64,000 bases of DNA from Adiantum capillus-veneris (lineage: Eukaryota; Streptophyta; Polypodiopsida; Polypodiales; Pteridaceae): the NCBI GenBank assembly GCA_014529385.2, contig CM043963.1:100371412-100435411 (forward strand), in the 5' to 3' direction. The notes beneath the pieces are model-generated. The model was not told the origin of the DNA, searched no databases, and saw nothing but the letters and a program-made list of their open reading frames with translations. Position numbers and translations under genes: made by a program. Positions 1 through 10,610 of the stretch are shown in pieces. Position 1 is the first letter of the stretch. Every line of letters starts with the position of its first letter.

Positions 1-2215
1 TCCTATGTGATGATGATTTCTCAGATGAGGAGTGGCTTAGTGTATGGCTTTACAAGCGCCACCAAAAGGAGAAGATGCATTTAAAGGGGCTGAGGCCTGA
101 AATGTATGAAGAATGTCTCCTGCTATACCACAAAGTATATCAGGGAGTTCCCCCAAACAACGAGGTAGGCGTGCATTTTGCACATGGATTTACTTGGCAG
201 AAGTGCAAGGCCGCTGAAGATTCTGAAGGTTTAGTTGCATGGGCTGTGTATGCTGAAGGTGTTATCAAAATGTTATGCCAACAGAAAACTTTAAATAGGA
301 AATTGGAGAAATGGAGGTCCACAAACGGTCCATGTCTTGGAAGCGAGTGGAAATTTAATGCAGAAAATATGCCTAATTACACTGACAATACTGGCACAGG
401 CTTTGACTGGCAGACATACTCAAGTGGACATCAATTTTCAGGGCAGGCTAAGGAGGAATTTCTAAAGAAGCGGGCCTTTGGCTTGATGGAACATTTGGAA
501 TGTCAAATGTTTCCTCGACTACATTTTCTGCGTCAACGGCTGATGTAGCAGCTATTTCTAACATGAAGGCTAATGCTGCTAAAAAGTTAAAAGAGAAGAA
601 GCAATGTCTCGAAGCAATAAAAATTGCTTTAGATCAATCAAAGACAAAGAGAGATGAGCAGGTTGGTTTGATGCGAGGCGCCGCCAAGATCGTAGAGAGA
701 TTGAACAAGGATATGGAGGAACTCAAGTTGCATAAGGCTGGGCTTGTACCAAACGAGGAAGCAATGGCAAAGCTTGAGACCTTGATTCAAATCAGAAAGG
801 AGGCTCTCAAAGACATGGGACTTGATATTGAAGTGCACAATCTCGATAACCTAGGTGAAGAGGCAGCACAGTTACAGGTATGTAAGCTTGATTGATTCAC
901 CTAGTAGTAGTTGATATTACTTAAAAGTGGTTAAACTCTAATTAGGAAAAAATGGTTAGAGACCATTTTATATGGTAAAAGACCACTTAAATGTGTTTAT
1001 ATAACACTCTTAAGTGGTACCACATAAAGTGATGAAGACTCTTGAAAGTAATGCACAAACACTTCTACTATTTTATAAAGTACGCAGTGCTATTTTTTTA
1101 CAGGGTCAGCATGACACTTTGTTATGGGAAGTAGAAGTGGTGACAGGGCATCTTCAATTTGTGGAAACAATTATTAATTTGTTCAAGTCAAGAATGCCAA
1201 TCCTTCCTGTCAGGCCGCCTGTTCATTTGGGATCGGACAATAGCTGTGTGCAGTTAGGTGATTGTGTTGCTTATGGGATGTCTATCATGCGGACTGTTGT
1301 TACCGATGCCTACATGCTCCGGTGTCAACATCCGTATCACCCACTTTGTTTTGTAACTGCCTGTAAGTCTGTCGGCCAGTGTCTATTTCATGGATGTGAG
1401 GAACCTTTAAAAGATTCTTCGAAGCTGCTGGCACCTGGAGTGGCAAACATGGATGAGCATGTTGGTACAGGTAATCGATGTTTTGATACCTTATGATATG
1501 AAGCAGATTGTAGATTCATTTCTTGACAATTTTGTTTCTTTTCTCCATGTAATTGCAGAGAAAGATCCAATGGAAGGCATCTTTGGATCTCCTGTTGATG
1601 GAATTGGTAATATTTTGTGGAACATTCTTCTCTTTGAATGTTCACATAACTTAATATTGAGTATTATTACATTGTCTTTTATGTAGCACACTCCCAAGCT
1701 GGGTCATCACGCAAGCTCAATATTGATAGCATGTGTGGTGGGTGCGGGATAAGAATGCATCCCAGAAACAAGCAGGTGAAGACACTCCAGACCAACAAAA
1801 GGCAGAAAAAAGGGCTGAAAAAAGAGCAGATGTAGTGGGAACTCAAGGTGACGCATCCAAGGAGTCGGCCGAGGTGCCTCTGAAGCTAGAACCTGCAATG
1901 AACAAGGACGTAGAGGACGCTAAAAAAACATCTGAGAAGCCAATTGAGAAGGATACAACAGTAAACTTGTCTGATGAGGACTCGGATCTTCTTATTTCAG
2001 ATGTTTGTGCACAGATTTTGGGGCATAGGAAAAAGAGGAGCAACACTGAAGAGTGCGCCACACCAAAGAAAAAAGCTAAGGTTGCATCCGAGCCTCCAGA
2101 GCCTACTCCAGGAGGTAAAAAATCCAAGGAGCCTTCATCTCCTCGGAAAAAGACTAACCTCCAAGCACCCAACCTTAAACCTTCCAAACCAAAGTCCCGC
2201 AAGAAACTTCTGTAG
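1..2215 (+). CDS. Intron-containing gene with coiled coil and RING-like Cys/His cluster (5' partial)
   Basis: The coding sequence enters from the left edge. An open frame covers 75-548, and a second overlapping frame (from about 452) runs to 877, so a frame change or unseen splice lies near 480-540. The second frame is a Lys/Glu-rich coiled coil. A GT donor after 877 (TTACAG|GTATGT) joins a T-rich acceptor at 1103. Exon 1104-1470 holds a RING-H2-like core (RCQHPYHPLCF, then CLFHGCEEPL). Exon 1559-1606 follows in matching phase. The last intron has two candidate acceptors. The one at 1686 has the better pyrimidine tract and gives a short CGGCG-containing basic end stopping at 1835. The one at 1775 gives a long acidic/basic tail with a PKKKAK-type nuclear signal ending at 2215. 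A RING-like fold would suggest a ubiquitin or SUMO ligase role, but I do not recognise the family. Intron 1 carries CCACTT/AAGTGG motifs like those in the transposase downstream. Confidence 0.55.
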
Positions 2216-2444
2216 CCTCTATTAACCTTTTGTGCTTTGTAGCCTCTTTGTAATTTTGTCTTTGTACCCTCATTTTGATGATAATGAAACGACGGCTTTA
2301 TTTTTCATTCACTAGTTGTTTATTGCTCATTGATTGTCTATTTATTGTACTCATATTATTCATTGAATGTCTATTTATTGTACTCGTATTGTTCTTTCCG
2401 ACATCATCATGAGCATCTTCAAGTAGAGCTTATTTTTTCTCCAG

Positions 2445-3401
2445 TATCTCCTGCCAAGTGGAGTATTTCCATAGAAGTTCAGGAAATTAATGAAATGGAA
2501 ATCAATAGCCTGGAAGGTATACTTTTCAAGTGTATTTTGAAAAGGTTAATATGTCAGTTTGATTGAGGTTTTTAAGGCATGGTACTTGTCTTAAAAACCA
2601 GATAAAGTAGAGCAAGACCAGGAACCAACAGTTTTCCCCGAAATTGAGGAGATTTTGCCAAACTGCCTTGGATGGGGATATCTTGTTTCGAATTTCTGCA
2701 AGATCAAAAAGCTCATCTTCCTTGATCTCGATGGACTATTCGTGAAACGAGATGTAACCAAACGTGATCCAAAGACTGGACAACTTAAACACCCTCCACG
2801 TCCAGCTTCCGACAGAGTTAAACTTAAAAGAGTGGACGAGAAGTTGTGGATCTACTACCATAGAGATGTTCAGCAATTTGTTTGGGATTTGAGGCAAATA
2901 GCAGATGCAATGATTTGGAGCACTTGTACTGCTGCTAACATTGAGCATATCCTCAGTACATGTTGGCCAGACATATGCGAACATAGGACTTATTACTTTA
3001 GGGATCTCTTCTCAAACTGGCAATGTGAAAAGTGGTCGTATTTTGAAGAGATTGTTGGAGCTCCAAGAGACCTTGCAGGTGAACCTGTGTCTTTCAAGCC
3101 CCTTTACCATGTTTGGAACAAGTTTCCAGAATACGAATCCTCTCAGACATTGCTGGTAGATGACTCCAGATATAAAAATCTGCGCAATGTCTGGGACAAC
3201 TGTATAAGTCCACCCACCTTTGATCCTCTTGATGAAGAACAAGACCCTGATTACCTCACGCGCACACTGTTGCCATGGCTGTGCAGATGGGCACTAACCC
3301 CCAATACCCTGGAGTATACAAAGGAAAACCCCATCAGCAATCCCAAAGATGAACTTTCGAGTCTAGTCTTTGAGCACTTTGTTATAAATGGAGATGAATG
3401 A
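2445..3401 (+). CDS. FCP1/SCP-like HAD phosphatase (NLI-interacting-factor family), 5' partial
   Basis: Two exons can be followed. Exon 2445-2516 has acceptor TTTTTTCTCCAG and donor GAAG|GTAT. Exon 2611-3401 has acceptor AAGTAG, and the phases match. The main exon has HAD motif I as FLDLDGLFV, keeping both catalytic Asp residues of the DxDx(T/V) signature. A motif II-like WSTCTAANIEHIL follows, then motif III/IV LLVDDSRYKNLRN near the end, the usual order of FCP1/SCP phosphatases. Known relatives remove phosphate from Ser/Thr, classically on the RNA polymerase II CTD; the substrate here is unknown. Motif I has Gly where FCP1 enzymes usually have Glu (DLDE). The start codon is not identified, and an upstream exon probably exists between 2215 and 2445. 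The gene lies in tandem with the RING-like gene and is followed by CCACTT-type palindromes. Confidence 0.7.
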
Positions 3402-3529
3402 GATTGTACATCCGGAAGTGCCAGAAACGTTATATATTGTACATTCTTGGTGGATATGTAGACGTTTCTGGATAATTGATGTAATATACTTTTTGTAATA
3501 TACAGAAGTTCTAGCACTTTACTGTCTCT

Positions 3530-3830
3530 GCACTATACATGTCTCTACACTTCTGAATGTCTCAGAAACACTTTTTAGTGGTGCTAAACCCCTAAAACAT
3601 GGTTAAATTTTTATTATGTTATTGCAACAGTTTTTCTGGAACTGCAACACCACTTAATGGTGATGTTTGGGGGGAGTGGTGAAGCATTCTTAACCACTTT
3701 TTAGTGGGGCTAAACCACTTTAGTACCACTAAAAAGTGGTAATTTTTATTGAGTTTTTTTGAAATTGCAACACTTTTTAGTGGTGATGTTTGGGGGGGGA
3801 GGGGGGAGTGGTGAAGCATTCTCAAAAACC
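3530..3830. repeat. Palindromic CCACTTTTTAGTGG-type repeats, 3' side of transposase
   Basis: This stretch repeats ACTTTTTAGTGG(T/G) in both orientations, with GGTTAAATTTTTATT and GGTGATGTTTGGGGGG segments duplicated (around 3600-3690 and 3725-3810). The same palindrome family fills the transposase intron at 5830-8020. It lies between the phosphatase gene and the transposase 3' end, and nothing here looks coding. Confidence 0.7.
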
Positions 3831-3910
3831 AACATGTCAATTCCATCATACGTTTACACCAATTCCATCTTGTCCAATCTTTCACTAGATGATATAAAAT
3901 CAAATTTGAT

Positions 3911-5794
3911 TTACAATTCAAAGGGCATGCTATTGTATATTGCCTCATGGTTTTCATTGGAAAGTTCAAACACTTCCCCTATGCCATCGAGCACTACACG
4001 CTCCATAGGGAACTTTATTTCCCTTATCAAGTGGGAATATATGAAAACTACCGGCTTGTTATCCCACAGCTCATACAAGTTTTCTTGTAGGGATTTATAC
4101 CAATGGCCCATGACCATATAAGTATGCTTCTCTATCTTGTTGCCCCATGCATCAATTTGCTCGTTAGTTGTTAGGCCCTTAGCTACTACACACTTCAAAA
4201 TGTAGAAATCAACAGCCTCCTCATTATTCTCTTCAGAAGTGACAGCAAAATTGTCTCCAGGTGTGAGAGCATCGCTTAAGGAGTCATAATGACCTGCATA
4301 AGTGGCGCCATGGAACTCCTCATCGTCCGAGTCTCCATATGACTGGGAATCATTAGCAAGTGGCTACAAAGTGTGATATTGCCACGTCTCCAGATGTGAT
4401 CTGTTCATACACTTTCTCCAATGGCCAAGCCTGCAAGGAAAACAAAAGCATGACAACCGTTTTGATCGCAATGCACAAGTGTTGTTCTCAGAATACCCAT
4501 TCACACAGTGCATTGCTCTTGAGCCCTTCAATGGTTTGTAGTCCCATTGATGGTATCGTTGAACATCGCCTAGCTTGACCTCCAAGAACACCCTACTGAC
4601 CTCCCTCTTTTTCTTGTCATACATAGTAGTTTCTCCAGTACTGAGATGCATTCTCAAAAAAGAGACAACTTCAACTCCACAAGTCAACCGCACGCTATTT
4701 TGCTTCAATTGCTCATGAGTTAGAGCCCTTTTAATGACAGCCCCAGCCCCATCATGTTCCCCCTTTCCATGTCCTGAGAGAAAAAAAATCCAATTCATTT
4801 ACATGCTAGTAAGGCTCCAATATCTAGCAACAAAGTAAAACGGTTGCTTTGCTTTAAATTGTGAAGCTGCTCCATCTGACCAAACCCAATGTTTTTTACA
4901 GCTTAGCCCTTGATCTCTCAACCATTGAGCATGTAAGAGAAAAGCATGCTGCACAAATAAGGTGTCATGTTGTTTATCATCTAAGACAAAAAAGTGCATG
5001 GTCTTCTTTATTGCACCTGATGCGATGCAGAAATAAGTAATCAGGACAAAGATAGTGACCTGCTTAGTGTACCAATGCATTGACTGGATCTCATTTTTCT
5101 CCTTGAAGGAGTAGTTCTCTGCAAAGTCAACGACGGAGACAACCACATCATCTGGAAACAAAGAAATGCAGTCCTTGAACTGTTGTGCTTGCCACCTAAA
5201 TATAAAATTGTGAGTGACATACTTCTTCAAGTGGTCTTGGTACACTCGCAAAAGTTCTCTAGACAACATTTTCTTGTGGACAATGTCTTTCACAGTGCTC
5301 TTTCTAGCTTCATTGTTTAATCCAGTAGCACCCACTATATTTTCAAAAAACTTCACAGATACTTGCTTACTCTGCTCAACTTCTTCTCTGGGACAGATTT
5401 GAATATTACCTACACCGCATGCATTGCATGTTCCCATTAAGCATTGGTAGCTATGGAAACTATGTTCTGCAAGTATAGGGCAGAGTATAGACTCCAACAG
5501 TGAAGTGGTACTCATACTTGCATTTTTGTATGCAAGACATCCATGGTTGACAACTTCATCATGATGAAGGCATATAGGGAAGCTGCACATGCATCAAGAA
5601 CCATGAAGATCAAAACTTCGAGTCCGCATGTGATTTACTGCCTCTTTAAGGAAAATCATTTGTACATGCACAATACAACAGTAGGTGTAGCGATCCCTCA
5701 ATTTTCGGACAAAGAACGGTTTCATAGACTCGAAGAAATGTTGCGAAATCCGAATATCTGCAAACTTTGTCTTGAACCTTAAATAAAGCTCCAC
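3911..5794 (-). pseudogene. DDE-type transposase, catalytic and C-terminal exon, with nonsense codons
   Basis: One reading frame runs from 5794 down to 3911, broken only by TGA at 5596-5594, TAA at 4801-4799 and TAG at 4366-4364. The order is an SQHFFESMKPFF-like lead, a Cys-rich stretch (CNACG), VVDFAENYSFKEKNEIQS with the first Asp, a second Asp in WSDGAASQFKAK, then SGHGKGEHDGAGAVIKRAL. This combination matches a widespread, poorly named family of eukaryotic DDE-like transposases that I know mostly from animals and protists. The C-terminal block (about 4340-3911) has FYILKCVVAKG and VFIYSHLIREIKFPME motifs. The acceptor at 5795-5797 (ATATTGCAG|GTGGAG) marks the exon start. Every stop could come from CGA, CAA or CAG by one C-to-T change. 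It would have cut and integrated its own DNA element, but is inactive as read. Confidence 0.75.
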
Positions 5795-5829
5795 CTGCAA
5801 TATACATGTATACAAATGTTAAAAATAAA

Positions 5830-8020
5830 CTTAGCATTCAAAACTGGTTAAATTGTTTCAAAACATTAAAAAGTGATTCTATATCACTAAAAATTGGTGT
5901 GCACCACTAAAAACTAGTAATGATACATTCAGTAGTATTGTTTTACCTGTGAAAATAATGCACCACAAATACAAATTAGTGTAGAAACTAGTAACCATAC
6001 AAAAAGGTAGAATATTAAGAGGTTGTGTGAGGACAACTTAATAGTTGTGAGAAACCGCATTCAGCGTAACTAAAAAGTGGTTTGGCATGACTTAAAAGTG
6101 AATTCAAACCACTTGACGGTGATGAACCGCCAATAAAAAATGGTGTGCATTGCTTGAATATGGTGGGCAACGATTAAAAAGTGGTGAGTAAGGACATGAA
6201 AGTTCTGGGGAAGTTCAGAACTAGCACTTAAAAAGTAGTTGGGGGGGACAAAATACTAGGCGACAGACCAACATTAGCACTAGATAGTAGTCCAACACAA
6301 CTTGAAAGTGGAGGAGCTCTTGTGAAAAGTGTTTGATGACCACTTCAGAGTGGTGAGCGACTAGTTCAAAGTGGCCAGTCACCAATTAAAATCTAGCACT
6401 TAAAAAGTAGCTGGGAGGGACAAAATACTAGGCGACAGACCAGCATCAGAACTAGGTAGTGGTCCAACACAACTTGGAAGTGGAGGAGCTCTTATGAAAA
6501 GTGCTTCATGACCACTTGAGAGTGGTGAGCAACTACTTCAAAGTGGGCAGTCACCACTTGAACGCGGATTCTGGTCACTTGAATGCGGTTTTTGGCCACT
6601 TGAAAGCGGGAACTTGCCGCTTGATTGCAGTGACAAGGTTTTAGCTACCACTTGAAAGTGGTGTCTTGCCACTTGGGAGTGGTGCCTCATCACTTGCATG
6701 GAGTGATGACTGACGTAGTGACTTAGCACATGAAAGTGGTGTCTCAACACTTGATGACCACTTGAAATTAGTGAGAAACTACTTCAAAGTGGAAAGTCAC
6801 CACTTGAACGCTGATTCTGGTCACTTGAATAAGGTGTCTGGCCACTTTGAAAGCGGGAGCTTGCCGCTTGATTGCAGTGACCAGGTTTAAGCTATCACTT
6901 GAAAGTGGTATCTCACCACTTGATGACCACTTGAGAATGGTGAGAAACTAGTTCAAAGTGGGTAGTCACCACTTGAACGCGGATTCAAGTCATTGGAATG
7001 CGGTGTTCGGCCACTTGAAAGTGGTGTCTCACCACTTGATGACCACTTGAGAGTGGTGAGAAACTAGTTCAAAGTGGGCAATCACCACTTTAACGCGTTT
7101 TCTTGTCACTTGAATGCGGTGTCTGGCCACTTGAAAGCGGGAACTTTCCGCTTGATTGCAGTGATAAGGTTTTAGTTACTACTTGAAAGTGGTGTCACAC
7201 CACTTGGGAGTGGTGCCTCACCACTTGCATGGAGTGATGGACTGACGTAGTGACTTAGCACATGAAAGTGGCTTCTCACCACTTGAATGCGGTCAGACAC
7301 CACGTGAAAGTGGTTTTTATACGTGTAAGTGTTGTGTGCACCGCTTCATTGTGGTGTGACAGCACTTGTAAGTGTTTATTGACAAAATGTGTTCAAACTC
7401 CACTAATATGGTTTTGGTTACCATCATAAGGTGGTGGGCACCATTCATGCAGCAGCAGTAAAAAGTCTATGGCACTACTATAATTGTTGCACCATGACTA
7501 AAAGCTGCTACATCAATTGGAAAAAGTGAGCCGCACCACCAAAAAAGTTTGCACCTGTAACAACCCTACGAGTTTGTAAAACACGTTTGTTAGCATTGGG
7601 TAAACAAGACTTTTTAGTGGGTGAACACCACTTTGTAGGGTTTATGGTGAAGCGTTGGTGCATTTCTAGTAAAAACTGTTTCTTAAACATTAAAACCTGC
7701 TGCAAAACATTAAAAACTGGTTCAAACACACTAAAAAGTGGTGTGGAAACACAAGTAAAAGTGCTTCAAAAACATTTAGAACTATTGATCAAATTTTAGA
7801 AGTGGTTCAGATACAATTAGAGACCAGTATAGTAATGTCTCACCACTTTTTAATGTTGCAGTAGCACTAGAAAGTGGTGCAAAACACCAAAACAAGCTAT
7901 AGCACTAATAAAAAGAAGTATAGAAACATAATGTTGTGGCAGTAATGAGTTGTAGCACCAATAAAAAGTGGTATAGAAACATAATGTTGTGCAGGAATAT
8001 GAGTTGTAGCACCAATAAAA
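5830..8020. repeat. Palindromic tandem satellite (CCACTTGAAAGTGG family) inside the transposase intron
   Basis: About 2.2 kb is made of short inverted units CCACTT-(n)-AAGTGG spaced every 15-60 bases, for example 7011-7024. A higher-order repeat lies at about 6540-7300. Its unit runs through CACTTGAACGCGG, CACTTGAATGCGG, CCACTTGAAAGCGG, CCGCTTGATTGCAGTGA and CCACTTGAAAGTGGTG, and appears at about 6550, 6790, 6965 and 7085. The edges (5830-6200 and 7500-8020) carry more diverged AAAAAGTGG units. No coding sequence is seen. Confidence 0.85.
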
Positions 8021-8045
8021 AGTGCTAAAAAAATATATCAATTTC

Positions 8046-8777
8046 CTGAGGCTCCTCAAGAAGGTGGATTGGATGCTTTACATATGAACATCTAGCTAGT
8101 CTCTTACTGCAAACATCTTTCTTGTTGGGGGACACCCTCGTCTCATCCGTCCAAAATTGAAAGACTATGTCTTTAACAGTTTGAGTGATGTGAGTTCTTC
8201 GTGCATCATCTCTATGACACGCAGATGCAAGGAACGAACCATCGGATTCACTTGACACTATTAAGTGATGTTTGGCTGAATATAAGTTTCTTTTGTGGAT
8301 CCCCATAAGCTTGGCAGCTTGCGGTATGCTCATGTCAGTGTTTTGCTCCTTGCTTCCATTCACCAACATCATCATTGTTGATTTCTTCACAAAAAACTCG
8401 TCTGAAGATCTTGGGACCTTCACATGATTCAAAGTGTTGCGGATGTTTCTTAGCATAATTGCTTCCAACTCTTTGGATTTACTCTGCATAGTAAGGAAGC
8501 AAGGATGTTGAAGAAGTTCATCAAAGATTTCCTTCCTACCACTTGCATCCATTCCCACGGTTAATGTATCAAAGTGTTGTACCATAGATTGACATATCCT
8601 TTGTTTCTTTCTTTCATCCATCTCCCCTGTATTGCTTTCCGTCACAAAGTTGACGGTTGCCTTACGTTGCTTTCATTTCTGAGCAGCCCAATATTCCCTC
8701 ATTAATTTTCTGCACTGAAGTTGAGCTTCTCTACTCAATGACGATGAGCTGATAGACAGTTCTTCACTGTGCTCCAT
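8046..8777 (-). pseudogene. DDE-type transposase, N-terminal exon
   Basis: From an ATG at 8777-8775 the frame stays open to 8046 except for one TGA at 8675-8673. The protein starts with an acidic Ser-rich segment. It has a helix-turn-helix-like region (SIPQAAKLMGIHKRNLYSAK) and ends in RVSPNKKDVCSKRLARC and HLLEEPQ, which in this transposase family precedes the ELYxxFK segment found across the intron at 5794. Phase 0 on both sides supports joining the exons. The expected donor is not GT: the intron would start GAAATT, so the GT may have mutated. The N-terminal region probably binds DNA. Confidence 0.7.
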
Positions 8778-8779
8778 TG

Positions 8780-9411
8780 TTGCAGTACTTTCAAAGGATT
8801 TCTCTGCAAGAAATACAATACAAATCATAACTATACGCTATACTTTTAATTAATACATGGCACTTCTTGCACTAATTAGCAAGATACTAACAAAGCATAA
8901 TAAGTGTTTACATACCTCAAGAATCATCAAGTAGAAGAGGAACCTATAGAGATAGAGTTCGTGAGAGAGAGAGAGAAAGAGTGCTAAGAGAGAGAGAGAG
9001 ATGAGCACGAGCTTAGACACAAGAGGAGCCATGCTTAGAGAGAGAAAGAGAGAGAGAGGGGGGGGGGGGGGGGGGGGGGGGGGGCTGAGCGATACAGAAA
9101 TCTCAACAAGAGCTCTGTGAGAGAGAGATAGAGAGGAGCTAGATAGAGCTCCAAGAGAGATCTCAGAGACAAAGAAAGCTCAGACAGGTTGTAGCGGGAA
9201 AGAAGCGGCGGACAATAACCCAGCGTTCAGCAGTAAATTGCATTTAGTCTCATTAATTGTGGTACGTTAGGATACTTAATTGACGTACCTTAGGAGAGTG
9301 ATATTCTTTTTGAGATTTGAAGCACTTTTAAAACACCCACTTTTAAGCGCAAAAAAGCGATGTCCTTGACATTACTTTCCAGGCCACCTATACATGCTTT
9401 CACCCCTCTAC
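8780..9411. repeat. Non-coding flank with GA microsatellite and a 27-base poly-G run
   Basis: This lies upstream of the transposase start. Positions 8955-9057 are a degenerate (GA)n tract and 9058-9084 an uninterrupted run of 27 G. A second GA-rich patch follows to about 9180. The poly-G run is capable of forming G-quadruplexes. Beyond it, to 9411, I see nothing recognisable. Confidence 0.8.
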
Positions 9412-10183
9412 CAATTATCTAAGTCACAGCCCTCAAGAGTGCATAAGAGGAAACTTCCTACAACGCTTGCTAGAGCCGAACACCCATCAAACAATCTCGA
9501 AACACCATAGAACTTGAAGGAGAGTCCTACTAACACCAATAGGTCGCTCTCCCTAAGGTCTATGAACCAAAATCCCAACCCAAAACACCCGGTGCAAAAT
9601 CACATAGGATGTCTGGCCGAAATCTGCAGGTCTCCGTTTTCAAAATCTAAAGTGCCTAATGTGTAGCTATACTCAATGTGAACACGTGGATATGTTGTAA
9701 TGCAAAATCGGACAACGTATGCTCACTCAATCACCCGATGAAGCTCGTAAAAGGAGCTCGCAAAACCGGACCGTACGCGCGCAATGTAGGTATCGGCACG
9801 TAGCTCTCGTCGGGGGCAACACGCTGCACTTCTCCGCACTCGATTCTGACCACCGGTGCACACATAGCATCAAGATGAAGCTCACACTCTCTCTCGTTCA
9901 CAGTATGCTCACTCACAGACTTCAAAACTTGTTTTAAAAATGACAAAAGGTTTTCCATTAAGGTCAAAAAGTGGTATATATACCTTACAATTCTCAAACC
10001 CTAAACTTCCAAAATCAACCAACTACTCCATCTATGTATCAAAACTGGGATACAATGTGGAAACTTCTGTAAGTCCCAATATTTACAAGGTGAAAAATCA
10101 GGTTTCCTCAATAAATGAATAATTACAAAAAATGATAATCCTCCGAGTAGTTAGTCTCCGTGGGGTGTGTCCAGCTTCTAACA
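9412..10183 (-). mobile_element. Truncated LTR of the element-B family (copy 1)
   Basis: It aligns by eye with the two full element-B LTRs from the segment CTAAGTCACAGCC through to CCAGCTTCTAACA at 10183. The outer 160 or so bases at the left end are missing or unrecognisable. Shared landmarks are AATAGGTCGCTCTCC, AAAATCACATAGGATGTCT (a half palindrome), ACCACCGGTGCACAC and CTCAATAAATGAATAATTAC. No polypurine tract borders the right end, so this is a solo or 5' LTR remnant rather than a 3' LTR. Confidence 0.75.
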
Positions 10184-10200
10184 ATATGGATGAGTCAACT

Positions 10201-10610
10201 TCAAAGAATCCTGTCATGAATGCCTCCTCGAAGGTTTGCATGTATTGTGAGGGCAAAAACATGACTCATGCATATAATCCCATCTAATGTTTTTGATGGA
10301 AACTTCAGTTTCCAAATTACAACATAATTCTCTGGTTTCTTCCAAAAATACCTGCCAGGGATGCTCCACTGCTTCAATATCATTGAAACTCTTTAGGCAT
10401 GTGATTAATATTTTTGCAATCTTTACAAGCATTTGGCATGCAAGATCTGGCACTTCCTTCATCATGTTGATGACTCCTTTGAGTGTGTGAATCTTATACT
10501 TCTCTGAGGGGAGAAGGTTTTTTGTTTGGTGGATATAGTAGACTGTCACCTAAAAGCCCGGATACACGCCAAACTTTGTTGTATTCAAGGATTCAATCCT
10601 TGTTTTTCAA
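10201..10610 (-). pseudogene. Exon-like gene fragment of unknown origin
   Basis: On the minus strand an acceptor-like CCCCTCAG near 10506 opens into EKYKIHTLKGVINMMKEV and continues as a helical segment to a donor-like GGCAG|GTATTT near 10355. A further open stretch reads QTFEEAFMTGFFEVDSS just before the LTR remnant. The outer part (about 10517-10600) is about 90 bases similar, in inverted orientation, to 47755-47836 (VSG-LGDS-LYPPN reading). It does not resemble the retroelement proteins nearby. I do not recognise the parent gene; captured host exons are one possibility. Confidence 0.35.

Noticed and set aside
3759-4121. Plus-strand ORF of 120 aa
   Set aside because: It is the antisense of the transposase C-terminal block, which has recognisable motifs.
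5830-8020. CRISPR-like array
   Set aside because: Repeats are short, variable inverted units without constant-length spacers, in eukaryotic intron context.
3911-8777. Reading the in-frame stops as an alternative genetic code or nuclear U-to-C editing
   Set aside because: All three stop codons occur, host-like genes use normal stops, and nuclear U-to-C editing of this kind is not established. Mutation is simpler.
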